DNA from: JACJVV01 sp964581515
GTDB lineage: Archaea; Nanobdellota; Nanobdellia; Woesearchaeales; JACJVV01
Direction of reading: 5' to 3'
Length of the DNA stretch: 64,000 bases
Assembly (NCBI GenBank): GCA_964581515.1
Contig: CAZOOV010000001.1
Coordinates: 186,001 to 250,000, forward strand
In this document: positions 9,314 to 17,637 of the stretch, piece by piece
How positions within the stretch are numbered: the first letter of the stretch is position 1
How the letters are laid out: the number at the start of each line of letters is the position of its first letter
Notes under the pieces: model-generated
What the model was told of the DNA's origin: nothing
Databases searched by the model: none
Seen by the model: the letters and a program-made list of their open reading frames with translations, nothing else
Made by a program: the position numbers and the translations under genes

Positions 9314-10293
9314 GGTGACACCGTCAGCTTGAATTTCTTAGATACCTTATATGTGTCGTCATCAAGCGTTATAGTTATATTATACTGGCCAATATCTAGT
9401 GCATCCGGGACATAATTAATCAATCCAGTATCCTCATCTATGTCAAATAATACAGTATTGTCATAAAACTTACAATGATGTGATGCATTTATCTGCATAA
9501 GGTAAGGAGTACCTACAAAAACTGTAATGTTTGGTAAGTTTCCTTCAAAATCCAGTATTGATGGCAGATAGTGATCATCATAGATTGCAAAAGAGAACTT
9601 CAAAGGATTGGTTCTTAGTCTTGCTGATGTGTTTATCATATCAATTACTTTGATATTTCCAGAATAAGGATTAATTATCATCTCAAAATCAGTATCATAG
9701 AGCTTATCAAGCAACATAAGATTAGGATAATCAAGAAGATCATTAACCACTATATTTCTCAATTCCACCATCCTTCCATAAGGTATAAAATGCCTTGTCT
9801 GATAAGAATTATACCTATAAGTTACATCATCTGCAACTGTCTCAAGTGCATAAATCAATTCTGCATCAACTGACTCTGGAAAGATTGTTACTTTTGCTTC
9901 AGGAGAACCTGTTTTCATTATATGTATAGTTGAATCATCAAGACATGAATCAATATTTTCTTCTATATACCTTTCAATCTCACTCTCCATAAATGATATA
10001 CTTGGTGATGTATTTTGATTTGAGTAAATCGAATACGCAAAAGTACGCTTAGTTGTAGTAAGATTAGGATTATAAGTATAAATAAAACCTCCTTGCGCTG
10101 CTAAAATCTCAATTGAATCAACTACATTGAATTTCATGCACTCTTTTACATAATATGGCACTGGCTGACTTGTATCTTTCAAAAACCAACGCATAGCGCC
10201 TGAATCGCTTGACGCCAGAAGAAATACAATAAAGACAATAACAAAGATTATGCCTAAAAGAACGAATACTGATACCTGAGACTTATTTTTCAT
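9310..10293 (-). CDS. Pilin-like membrane-anchored protein (QVSVF signal)
   Basis: 327 aa from the ATG at 10293, which has a strong GGAGGAT ribosome site; a longer frame to 10323 lacks one. It begins MKNKSQVSVFVLLGIIFVIV: a short basic stretch, Q-x-S-x-F, then a hydrophobic helix. This resembles archaeal class III (prepilin) signals (Q-x-S-x-E) but with Phe in place of the conserved Glu. The extracellular part has a conserved early YVKEC and a second Cys about 80 residues later, as in the 273-aa protein at 59074. The C-terminal 90 residues look like an Ig/cadherin-like beta domain (YNITITLDD). It overlaps the next gene by 4 bases. Probably a minor pilin-like anchor for the secreted partner; processing by a prepilin peptidase is inferred. 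Confidence 0.7.
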   Translation of the reverse strand: MKNKSQVSVFVLLGIIFVIVFIVFLLASSDSGAMRWFLKDTSQPVPYYVKECMKFNVVDSIEILAAQGGFIYTYNPNLTTTKRTFAYSIYSNQNTSPSISFMESEIERYIEENIDSCLDDSTIHIMKTGSPEAKVTIFPESVDAELIYALETVADDVTYRYNSYQTRHFIPYGRMVELRNIVVNDLLDYPNLMLLDKLYDTDFEMIINPYSGNIKVIDMINTSARLRTNPLKFSFAIYDDHYLPSILDFEGNLPNITVFVGTPYLMQINASHHCKFYDNTVLFDIDEDTGLINYVPDALDIGQYNITITLDDDTYKVSKKFKLTVSP

Positions 10294-10435
10294 TTTTAAG
10301 ATCCTCCTCAATGAGATGTTCAATATAATTAGAAACCTTGATCATACGGCTAGCTAGCTTTTTCTTCAGTTTTTCTATCAACTTATCGTCAATAGTTGCT
10401 GAGATGCGTGTTTTTGTTCCTGATCCTTTACGCAT
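10283..10435 (-). CDS. Ribbon-helix-helix transcriptional regulator (50 aa)
   Basis: Starting at the ATG at 10435, the product is MRKGSGTKTRISATIDDKLI and on, a compact CopG/Arc-type ribbon-helix-helix: the strand KTRISATID, then two helices, with YIEHLIEEDL in the second. The open frame extends upstream to 10660, but that part is Phe/Ile-rich and runs through the operator-like repeats, so the short version is chosen. It overlaps the pilin-like gene by 11 bases and heads the surface-protein operon. An inverted repeat at 10469-10525 sits over its promoter, so autoregulation of the whole operon is likely. Confidence 0.7.
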   Translation of the reverse strand: MRKGSGTKTRISATIDDKLIEKLKKKLASRMIKVSNYIEHLIEEDLKNEK

Positions 10436-10460
10436 TATGGGTGATTTTAGAGTGCGGCGT

Positions 10461-10525
10461 TTATAAATATTACTAATATTACTCATAAGATTAATATTTT
10501 TAATAATATAAGTAATATTAGTATT
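10461..10525 (-). promoter_or_regulatory. Promoter and operator-like inverted repeat of the surface operon
   Basis: A TATA-like block (ATTTATAA on the minus strand, about 10461-10468) lies about 26-30 bases before the RHH start. Just upstream are two arms: ATTACTAATATTACT at 10469-10483 and AGTAATATTAGTATT at 10511-10525, which are reverse complements at 13 of 15 positions. Each arm contains a TAATATTA core. The arrangement beside an RHH gene suggests an autoregulatory operator next to the TATA/BRE region. Binding is inferred. Confidence 0.5.
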
Positions 10526-10580
10526 ACGAATGTGAAAGATAAGAAAATGCAAGTATATTATAGTGCCTAATTTTGAAAAA

Positions 10581-10629
10581 AAGAAAACAAAATTATTTGT
10601 AAAAGAAGAAAACAAAATTATTTGTAAAA
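10581..10629. repeat. 25-bp tandem duplication
   Basis: The 24-base unit AAGAAAACAAAATTATTTGT plus AAAA occurs at 10581-10604 and again at 10606-10629, offset by 25 bases. It abuts the hairpin element that begins at 10626. No function evident. Confidence 0.8.
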
Positions 10630-10743
10630 AGTCTGCTTGCACGGCGCAACGAGAAATCAAAGATTTCTGGTGTTTATTGCATAAACAACCATAATTATCC
10701 TTTTTAGGATAATTATCGCCTCATTAGGCAAAGCTGACTTTTT
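10626..10743. repeat. Dispersed structured element, copy 1 (118 bp, with extra hairpin)
   Basis: The outer arms AAAAAGTC (10626-10633) and GACTTTTT (10736-10743) pair, extended by GCTTGC against GCAAAGC. Inside, GGCG pairs with CGCC, and a 10-bp stem ATAATTATCC/GGATAATTAT closes a 6-base loop. Copy 1 carries an additional hairpin (AGAAATC-AAA-GATTTCT) that copy 2 at 17507-17586 lacks. It lies just downstream of the valS stop. It could be a structured RNA, a 3'-end signal or a small inverted-repeat mobile element. Confidence 0.75.
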
Positions 10744-10765
10744 ACCCATATAAGATTAGAAAGAA

Positions 10766-13213
10766 TCAGAACTTTATATCACAAAGATAATCTGCTTCAC
10801 TATCTGCTTTTAGCTCTTTATAGAGAATACTTTGTGCCTGAGTACATGCTTTTAGATCATCTTCTATCTTTGAGAATAAATCTAGAGGGATTTTACCTTC
10901 AACTGTAAGTACTGCAACTGGTAACTTTAATGACATCTTAGCTTCTGATTTTGCCTTTCTTACATCTTGAAGTATGTTTATGAACAAATCCCCTGCTTCT
11001 TCTGCTTGATTATCTTCTAGTTTTTCATCATACTCTGGCCAAGAAGCTTGATGGATTGATTTTAATTTCTCTTTATCTGCAAAATACAAGTGATATATCT
11101 CCTCTGTAATGAATGGCATTATTGGTGCAAGCATCTTCATTACTGAAGATAATGAATGATAAAGTGCAAACTGAGCAGACATCCGTGCCTTATCCCCGCG
11201 TCTGTCAGGATTATATAACCTATCTTTAACTATTTCTAGATAATTGTCGCAAAGATTCTGCCAGAAGAATTTCTCAACATCAAGCTTTGTTCTTGCATAT
11301 TCATATTTATCAAATGCGCCTGTAACTACTTTTATTATCTTCTGAAGCTTTGAAAGAAGCCATAAATCTATAACCTCAAGATCATCTTTCTCAAAATCCT
11401 CATCTACATTATAATCTTCTAGATGCATAATAGAAAATTTACTTGCATTCCATAATTTCGTTATTGTCTTTTGACCTGTAAGAAGATCTTTTTCCTGGAA
11501 AGGCAGATCATCACCAAGACTTGAGCTTGATGCCCAGAACCTTAATGCGTCTGCACTGTATTTCTCTATCATCACTTGAGGCTCAACTACATTTCCTTTA
11601 CTCTTAGACATCTTCTTACCCTTAGGATCAAGTGCCCAACCAGATATCATGCAATCATTCCAAGGATTAACATTATTGTGAAGCTGACTCTTAACAACAG
11701 TATTGAAAAGCCAGAATGTGATTATGTCATGAGCCTGAGGTCTTAGTGTCATAGGATATAATTTTTCATAAACAGGATGATCCTTAAATAGTTCTGCTGC
11801 AATATTAGGTGTTAATGATGATGTTGCCCAAGTATTGATTATATCAGTCTCAGGAATTATCTCCTTGCATTTACATTTAGGACACTCATTTACAGGTGGA
11901 CTATCTGAAATAGGGTCAACAGGAAGATCTTCTTCATTTGCAGTAATTACTTCATCGCATTCTTTACAATACCATACTGGAAAAGGGATTCCATAATAAA
12001 TCTGCCTTGATATGCACCAATCCCATTGGAGACCTTTTACCCAGTTCTCATAACGATTGCTCATATGCTGAGGGAACCAATTTAATTCTTTTCCCCAAGT
12101 AGACATGTCATCCTTAAGATCAAGATATTTTATGAACCATTGTTTTGAATGAACAAATTCAATAGGTGTACCACATCTCTCATGAACATTTACAGCGTGA
12201 GTTACAGGTTCTTGTGAAAGCAATAATCTTTGATCTTTCATATCTTCAATTATTTCCTTTCTTGCATCCTCAATCTTAAGCCCTTCATATTTTCCTGCTA
12301 ATGCAGTCATTTTTCCTTGTTTTGTGATTGCTTCTTTGATAGGAAGATTGTGTATCTTTTGCCACTCTGCATCTGTTGAATCACCGAATGTACAGCACAT
12401 TACTATTCCTGTGCCTTTCTCTGGATCTGCACGCTCATCTTCCATTATAGGAACTTCAAAATCAAATAGAGGAACTTTTGCTGTCTTACCTTTAAGATGT
12501 GTATATCGTTTGTCAGTAGGATGATAAAATATACCTACACAAGCAGGCAAAAGCTCAGGTCTTGTTGTTGCAATAATAAGTTCTTCTTCTTTGCCATCAT
12601 TGTTTACTTTGAAGACAATATCATTAAAAAAAGAAGATAATTCTTTATCTTCACATTCAACCTGTGAAATTGCTGTACTACATTTAGGACACCACATTGC
12701 TGGCGCTTCTTTTCTATACTCTCTACCTGCTTTTAGCAAGTCAAGAAAAGATTTCTGAGAAAGTCTTCTGCAATGATCATTAATAGTAGTATAAAATACA
12801 CTGAAATCACAACTCATAGCAATTTTCTTCCAATCTTCAACATATTTTGGCCTAAGTTCATTATCTAAAGTATCCATGCATAGTTTTCTGAATTTCTCTC
12901 TGCCTAAATCTATTGCTCTTACTTTCTTTGTCTTCTCTATAAGCATCTGAGTTGGAAGACCATTATCATCTGTACCAAAAGGATAGAATACATTAAAGCC
13001 TTTCATACGTTTGTATCTTGCTATAAAATCCTGTTGTGCATATGAGAAAGCATGACCAAGATGCATTTTACCTGATACAGTAGGCGGAGGTGTATCTATA
13101 GAAAATATCTCCCCTTGTGCATCTGGATTGAACTTGAATATATTATGCTCTTCCCAGTACTTCTGCCACTTTGGCTCTGCTTCTTTTGGATCATAACGTT
13201 TAGGTAACTCCAT
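10766..13213 (-). CDS. valS: Valyl-tRNA synthetase
   Basis: 815 aa class I synthetase that charges tRNA-Val. The HIGH motif is HLGH near residue 52 (after PPPTVSGKM) and the KMSKS loop is KKMSKSKGN near 535. A CP1 editing domain lies between them, with zinc-type cysteines (MWCPKC; WYCKECDEV; CPKCKC). The C-terminal anticodon-binding helical bundle is present. It is shorter than bacterial ValRS and lacks the long C-terminal coiled coil, as usual in archaea. A TATA box (TATATAAAAA on the minus strand, 13234-13243) is about 26 bases before the start, so the mRNA is probably leaderless. It diverges from rfcL. Confidence 0.97.
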   Translation of the reverse strand: MELPKRYDPKEAEPKWQKYWEEHNIFKFNPDAQGEIFSIDTPPPTVSGKMHLGHAFSYAQQDFIARYKRMKGFNVFYPFGTDDNGLPTQMLIEKTKKVRAIDLGREKFRKLCMDTLDNELRPKYVEDWKKIAMSCDFSVFYTTINDHCRRLSQKSFLDLLKAGREYRKEAPAMWCPKCSTAISQVECEDKELSSFFNDIVFKVNNDGKEEELIIATTRPELLPACVGIFYHPTDKRYTHLKGKTAKVPLFDFEVPIMEDERADPEKGTGIVMCCTFGDSTDAEWQKIHNLPIKEAITKQGKMTALAGKYEGLKIEDARKEIIEDMKDQRLLLSQEPVTHAVNVHERCGTPIEFVHSKQWFIKYLDLKDDMSTWGKELNWFPQHMSNRYENWVKGLQWDWCISRQIYYGIPFPVWYCKECDEVITANEEDLPVDPISDSPPVNECPKCKCKEIIPETDIINTWATSSLTPNIAAELFKDHPVYEKLYPMTLRPQAHDIITFWLFNTVVKSQLHNNVNPWNDCMISGWALDPKGKKMSKSKGNVVEPQVMIEKYSADALRFWASSSSLGDDLPFQEKDLLTGQKTITKLWNASKFSIMHLEDYNVDEDFEKDDLEVIDLWLLSKLQKIIKVVTGAFDKYEYARTKLDVEKFFWQNLCDNYLEIVKDRLYNPDRRGDKARMSAQFALYHSLSSVMKMLAPIMPFITEEIYHLYFADKEKLKSIHQASWPEYDEKLEDNQAEEAGDLFINILQDVRKAKSEAKMSLKLPVAVLTVEGKIPLDLFSKIEDDLKACTQAQSILYKELKADSEADYLCDIKF

Positions 13214-13436
13214 ATGGTTGAAAATCCTAGTTCTTTTTATATATTTAATGCTAGTTTGAGCTTATTTGGTGAGAATTATATTTATCAGCGTTCGCCAAAC
13301 AGCTTCTTACTTGATATGGCTCACAACTCACTTCATTGCATTATTGTTCATTTAATTTGTTTCATTATTTGATTAATAGATATGGATATAAATCACCGTA
13401 TAAAATTATATAAAGAATCGTCAATTACATCTTAAC
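13214..13436. promoter_or_regulatory. Divergent valS/rfcL promoter region
   Basis: The gap holds two outward promoters: TATATAAAAA (minus strand, 13234-13243) for valS and TTATATAAA (13406-13414) for rfcL. Each is about 26 bases from the start codon. Between them a possible hairpin pairs TTTGGTGA with TCGCCAAA (about 13267-13302). No ORF seen. Confidence 0.6.
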
Positions 13437-14648
13437 ATGAGGCCATGGATACAAAGCTATATACCAAAGAACACCAAAGAAGTGTTTGGACAAGACAAAG
13501 CAGTTGAAGAACTTCGTAGATTTGTCTCAGATCATAAGAATGGCAAGAGTAAATGCTGTATACTTTACGGTGGAATAGGTTGTGGAAAGACAAGCTGTGT
13601 CATTGCACTTGCAAATGAACTTCAACTTGAGCTTGTTGAAATGAATTCTTCTGATTTTAGAAATAAGGATAATGTTGAGAGCTTCATCGGTACTGCTATG
13701 ATGCAAAGATCATTATTCTTTCAAGGAAAAATAATACTCATAGATGAACTTGACGCGCTATCTGGAACAAAAGATAGAGGCGCTGTACAAGCATTAACAA
13801 AACTTATCGAAAAAAGTGCATTTCCAATAATTTGTACTGTAAATGACCCATATGATAAGAAATTACAATCACTTCGTAAAAAATCACAACTTGTAGAATT
13901 CCATACATTAGATTATAGAACAATAACTAATAATCTTAAACGTATACTTGAGAGTGTAAAGTGTGAATATGATGAAGAAGCACTCAAAGGACTTGCAAGA
14001 AGAGCTGGTGGAGATATGAGGGCTGCCATAAATGATCTTCAAACCGTAACTAATTCTGGAAAGAATAAACTTACAAAAGAAATTGTTACAGAGTTTGATG
14101 CTCATGACAGAAATAGGACAGAGAGTATAATGAACGCGCTCATGAAAGTCATGAAAACAACAGATATAGAAATTGCAAGAACAGCATTTGATAATGTTAA
14201 TGAGGATACAGATCAAATTGGGCTTTGGCTAGAAGAAAATGTTCCTAAAGAATATGAAGGAGAAGACCTCAAAAGAGCAATGATGTGCTTATCAAAAGCT
14301 GACGTCTATAAAGGAAGAATAAGGAGATGGCAACATTGGAGATTTTTAGTGTATATACATGCATTATATTCTGCTGGAGTAGCGCTAAGTAAAGATGAGA
14401 AATACAAAATTTTTGTAAAATACGCTCCTACAAAAAAGATATTAAAGCTATGGCAGGCAAAAATGAAGTATCAGAAAAGAAAAGTTATAGCTGAAAAGAT
14501 ATCCGCACATACACATACCAGTTCAAAAAGGATTGTACAAGACGTTATACCATACATTAAAGTAATGTGTAGAAATAAAGAATATGCTGATAAGTTTTCT
14601 GAAGAATTTGAACTTGAAAAAGAAGAAATCGCTTGGCTTAAGGCTTAG
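13437..14648 (+). CDS. rfcL: Replication factor C large subunit (clamp loader)
   Basis: 403 aa AAA+ ATPase that, with the small RFC subunit, loads the PCNA clamp (encoded at 41348) onto primed DNA. It starts MRPWIQSYIPKNTKEVFGQD, typical of RfcL. Walker A is GGIGCGKTS (residues about 45-53), Walker B IILIDELDAL (about 97-106), and the sensor 2 region is GGDMRAAINDLQ. The C-terminal collar domain is compact and basic. The ATG at 13437 is about 27 bases after a TATA box (13406-13414), indicating a leaderless transcript. The 3' end overlaps the convergent 162-aa gene by 11 bases. Confidence 0.96.
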   Translation: MRPWIQSYIPKNTKEVFGQDKAVEELRRFVSDHKNGKSKCCILYGGIGCGKTSCVIALANELQLELVEMNSSDFRNKDNVESFIGTAMMQRSLFFQGKIILIDELDALSGTKDRGAVQALTKLIEKSAFPIICTVNDPYDKKLQSLRKKSQLVEFHTLDYRTITNNLKRILESVKCEYDEEALKGLARRAGGDMRAAINDLQTVTNSGKNKLTKEIVTEFDAHDRNRTESIMNALMKVMKTTDIEIARTAFDNVNEDTDQIGLWLEENVPKEYEGEDLKRAMMCLSKADVYKGRIRRWQHWRFLVYIHALYSAGVALSKDEKYKIFVKYAPTKKILKLWQAKMKYQKRKVIAEKISAHTHTSSKRIVQDVIPYIKVMCRNKEYADKFSEEFELEKEEIAWLKA

Positions 14649-15126
14649 GTTTAGGTTGATTGTCTTTTACTTTATATATCAAACTTTGACATTTTATTCT
14701 TTGTGCACTTACAATATGTTTGATACCTAGCCGTCTTTTTGAATCATATTTCTCAACAACGCCTTCAATACCTAAACTAGAGTTGGTTTCACGAGAATAA
14801 GCTAAAACTGCTCTTAAATCACGATGGTCCTCTGTAGTCGCATTAACCATTGAGATGTATACTGGAGTTGGTTTGTATGCTCCACGACTACTAGGGGATG
14901 ATCTAGATCTAACAAAGAATATAGGATCTGCACCCGGAATGTGTGTATAAGCTAAAGGTTCACCAGTAACATTTATTGTTTCACCAACAAGCTCTTTAGT
15001 CAGCCCATCTCTACCAAATGTTAGTGATGCTGCCACAGTTCCTTGTGGTGCTCTTTTCATTCTGATTGTTCTTGGTGTCCCTGGTCTTCTTGGCACTGTT
15101 GGACCTTCACTATCTAATGCACTCAT
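14638..15126 (-). CDS. Hypothetical protein, possible OB-fold
   Basis: 162 aa. The N-terminus is Pro/Arg-rich and looks disordered (PTVPRRPGTPRTIRMKR). The middle and C-terminus are beta-rich with alternating hydrophobics (PVYISMVNAT, SLGIEGVVEKYDSKRRLGI, KHIVSAQRIKCQSLIYKV), which recalls a nucleic-acid-binding OB-fold; this is a structural guess. It ends with a Lys/Pro tail. It lies 12 bases after the acidic 74-aa gene, probably one operon, and overlaps rfcL tail to tail. A direct repeat GGTTCTAAAAGGTTCTAAAG lies just before its start. Function unknown. Confidence 0.65.
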   Translation of the reverse strand: MSALDSEGPTVPRRPGTPRTIRMKRAPQGTVAASLTFGRDGLTKELVGETINVTGEPLAYTHIPGADPIFFVRSRSSPSSRGAYKPTPVYISMVNATTEDHRDLRAVLAYSRETNSSLGIEGVVEKYDSKRRLGIKHIVSAQRIKCQSLIYKVKDNQPKPKP

Positions 15127-15138
15127 CTTTAGAACCTT

Positions 15139-15363
15139 TTAGAACCAATCGCAGAATAGTTCATCCATTTCATGATGGCCAAGGCGTTTTTTATTAAGAT
15201 CTGATAGAATGTGCTTTTTTCCGTGACCGCCTTTTACTTGATCAAAGACAAAATCATCTGCTTCTTCGCCTTCTATAACTGTATCTCCTTCTTCATTCTC
15301 AACAATATCATCTTTCTCTTCTTCAGAGACATATTCTTCTTCATAAAATTCTTCATCTGACAT
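15139..15363 (-). CDS. Small acidic hypothetical protein
   Basis: 74 aa from ATG 15363 (MSDEEFYEEEYVSEEEKDD); an alternative in-frame ATG at 15378 adds MGGLT. The first 45 residues are extremely acidic and probably disordered. The last 30 are basic then aromatic (KKHILSDLNKKRLGHHEMDE, ending in CDWF) and look like a short conserved peptide motif. The upstream sequence has a TATA (TTTATATA, about 15433-15440 on the minus strand), then a G-rich ribosome-site-like stretch followed by the two-codon frame ATG GAT TAA. Paired with the 162-aa gene. Function unknown. Confidence 0.6.
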   Translation of the reverse strand: MSDEEFYEEEYVSEEEKDDIVENEEGDTVIEGEEADDFVFDQVKGGHGKKHILSDLNKKRLGHHEMDELFCDWF

Positions 15364-15614
15364 GGTTAGACCCCCCATTAATTAGGTTTAATCCATTTTC
15401 ACCCCCTTATACCATGTGCAAAAATTACTAGTATATAAATGTTTCTATTTTTTTGCTACTTTAGAGTCGTAAATCGTAATGATTGAGGGAAACAGAACCT
15501 ATATTGAGTAAGAAAATCCAAAAAAAGGAGAATTAAGAAGACATAGAAAAGATATAATGATAGAGATGTAGAAGAATATATGATATAAACCAGAGGACTA
15601 ACTTTAAGTTTAAC
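15364..15614. other. AT-rich intergenic spacer
   Basis: It contains the promoter of the acidic-protein gene (TATA about 15433-15440, minus strand) and an A-rich stretch downstream of the peptidase stop. No ORF or RNA gene recognised. Confidence 0.5.
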
Positions 15615-16697
15615 CTAGAAAATCTTTCTTATGAATTTATCTAAAACATTGTAATATAAGAGTAAAGAGTCTTTTTTTACAAACTCATTACTTCTATGAA
15701 GATTTGCGCCCCTTGGACCAAAGTTAACAACAGGAATACCTTTTGCAGTAAAGAATTTTCCATCAGAACTTGCACATCCTTTTTGATATTTTACTCTTCG
15801 AGAAGTATTTCTTTGCATTATCTTCTTTAATTCTCGCACATAAGGATTTTTTACTGATGTAAAAAGCATACCCCTATTAATTATTACTTTATACTTTATT
15901 TTTTGTTTTTTTAGTAGAGATAGAATCTTTTTGTTGGTAATATCTTCAGTTGTTCTAAAGTCCACTATCATTTCAGCTTTTGAAGGAGTGACATTATAAG
16001 GGCTAGTTGCCATAAAATTAGTAGGATTTATACTGACTTTCCATTTTTTCTTACTTGTTGCCAAATCCAACTCTGAAATAAGTTTATAGTATTGTTTCAT
16101 AAGTTTCTCAATAGCATTACATCCAATCCAGGGTTTTGAACCATGTGAACTACTACCATATGCTGTTAATTTAACTTGCATTGAACCCTTATGACGTGTC
16201 TGGACATGAAGATTAGTAGATTCACCGATTATTGCAAAATGTGATCGATATTTCCTAAGCAAATACTGCGTACCATATTCTCCGCCAGTCTCTTCATCTG
16301 AGACAATCATTAATGCTAAATTTGGTTTTTTCTTAGTCTTAGATAAATTCTTCATAAGCACCATCATTACAGCAACAGCTGCTTTCATATCACAAGTCCC
16401 TCTACCATAGAGCATATTCTTATTCTTTTGCAGAGTAAATAATGATTCATTTCCTTCAATAACATCTATATGACCATTTAAGATTAGACCAAACTTTCTT
16501 TTTTTCTTAAAAGAAATAATCAAAGATGGTTTCTCTTTATAGACCCATTCTGTAATTAACACACCAGAACCCATAAAATATTCTTTGATATAATCTAAAC
16601 AAGCTTGCATCTCAAAAACACGATCTTCTGTACTCCTAAAAGATATTAATTTAGCAGTAACTTCTAAGATTTCTTTTTCTAAGTATTCTTCTTTCAT
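15615..16697 (-). CDS. M20-family zinc peptidase/deacylase (ArgE/DapE-like)
   Basis: 360 aa member of the M20 dizinc amidohydrolases, which hydrolyse N-acyl amino acids or dipeptides. Metal-site motifs are in order: NGHIDVI (about residue 83), GRGTCDMKA (about 105), SDEETGGEYG (about 137), then a lid/dimerisation domain with HKGSMQ and GSSSHGS, and a C-terminal NFGPRGANLHRSNEFV supplying the last metal ligand. The family includes acetylornithine deacetylase, succinyl-diaminopimelate desuccinylase and carboxypeptidase G2. No lysine or arginine genes lie nearby, so the substrate cannot be assigned. Single-gene unit in minus orientation. Confidence 0.88.
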   Translation of the reverse strand: MKEEYLEKEILEVTAKLISFRSTEDRVFEMQACLDYIKEYFMGSGVLITEWVYKEKPSLIISFKKKRKFGLILNGHIDVIEGNESLFTLQKNKNMLYGRGTCDMKAAVAVMMVLMKNLSKTKKKPNLALMIVSDEETGGEYGTQYLLRKYRSHFAIIGESTNLHVQTRHKGSMQVKLTAYGSSSHGSKPWIGCNAIEKLMKQYYKLISELDLATSKKKWKVSINPTNFMATSPYNVTPSKAEMIVDFRTTEDITNKKILSLLKKQKIKYKVIINRGMLFTSVKNPYVRELKKIMQRNTSRRVKYQKGCASSDGKFFTAKGIPVVNFGPRGANLHRSNEFVKKDSLLLYYNVLDKFIRKIF

Positions 16698-16802
16698 GAT
16701 ATAATCTCAAATTATAGGAGATTTCTTTTTAAATTTAGTGTTTTTAGATATAATTTTTCTGATTACATAAATTATTTAAATAAAGCAGAGGCAGTAGAAG
16801 AT

Positions 16803-17474
16803 ATGAGAACAGTTGTATTATCATTAGGAGGATCATTGATAGTGCCAGATGCTATTGATATAGATTTTCTTAAAGGATTTAAGAAATTAATAAATGATTT
16901 TATTGTAGATAATAGAGTCATCATCGTATGTGGTGGTGGAAAAGTATGCAGAAATTACCAGAATGCATTAGGTGAGTTGAGTGATGTAGATAATGATGCA
17001 AAAGATTGGGTAGGAATTGCTGCTAGCAGACTTAATGCTGAGCTTGTCAAGCAGATGTTTGGCAGTGAAGCATATGAAAAAACGATCATAGATCCAACTC
17101 AGAGGATAGAGACTGATAAAAAAATCATTGTAGCTGCTGGATGGAAACCTGGATTTTCTACTGATATGGACGCAGTTGAACTAGCAAAACAGTTTGATGC
17201 TTCTGAAGTACTTAATATCTCAAACGCAGACCATGTATATAACAAGGATCCAAATAAATTTGATGATGCAAAACCATATGACAAATTATCCTGGAAAGAG
17301 TTCTTTGAGATAGTTGGAACAGAGTGGAAACCCGGACTTAACGCTCCTTTTGACCCTATTGCTAGCAAAGAAGCTGAGAGGACAAATATTGTTGTTAAAA
17401 TACTAGGTAAAGATATAAATAATCTTAATTCTTGCATACAAGGAAATAAGTTTGATGGAACAACGATAGAATAA
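16803..17474 (+). CDS. pyrH: UMP kinase
   Basis: 223 aa amino-acid-kinase-fold enzyme phosphorylating UMP to UDP; the pathway's CTP synthase is at 57362. It starts MRTVVLSLGGSLIVPD (the phosphate-binding GGS loop), followed by the IIVCGGGKVCRNYQNAL nucleotide loop, AAGWKPGFSTDMDAV and NISNADHVYNKDPNKF. Length and motifs fit the archaeal UMPK group rather than the bacterial hexameric type, which is about 240 aa. A possible TATA (ATTATTTAAATAA) lies about 30 bases upstream. It is followed by a copy of the dispersed hairpin element. Confidence 0.93.
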   Translation: MRTVVLSLGGSLIVPDAIDIDFLKGFKKLINDFIVDNRVIIVCGGGKVCRNYQNALGELSDVDNDAKDWVGIAASRLNAELVKQMFGSEAYEKTIIDPTQRIETDKKIIVAAGWKPGFSTDMDAVELAKQFDASEVLNISNADHVYNKDPNKFDDAKPYDKLSWKEFFEIVGTEWKPGLNAPFDPIASKEAERTNIVVKILGKDINNLNSCIQGNKFDGTTIE

Positions 17475-17506
17475 ATTCAATTAAGATAATTTCTAAATAA
17501 ATTTAT

Positions 17507-17586
17507 AAAAAGTCTACTTGCACGGCGAAACCATAATTATCCATAAATAGGATAATTATCGCCTCAATGGGCAAAGTTGACTTTTT
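17507..17586. repeat. Dispersed structured element, copy 2 (80 bp)
   Basis: Same architecture as 10626-10743. AAAAAGTC (17507-17514) pairs with GACTTTTT (17579-17586), then ACTTGC with GCAAAGT, GGCG with CGCC, and the stem ATAATTATCC/GGATAATTAT around a different loop. Relative to copy 1, one G-C pair in the outer stem has become A-T on both sides, a compensatory change. It lies between convergent genes (pyrH and the zinc-ribbon gene). Confidence 0.75.
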
Positions 17587-17637
17587 ATTCAATATAAACA
17601 GATAATATTTCTTAATAAAATAATAAAACGTATTTTC

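Noticed and set aside
10283..10660. 125-aa version of the RHH regulator
   Set aside because: The extra 75 residues are Phe/Ile-rich and cover the operator-like repeats; the short 50-aa form matches the RHH fold.
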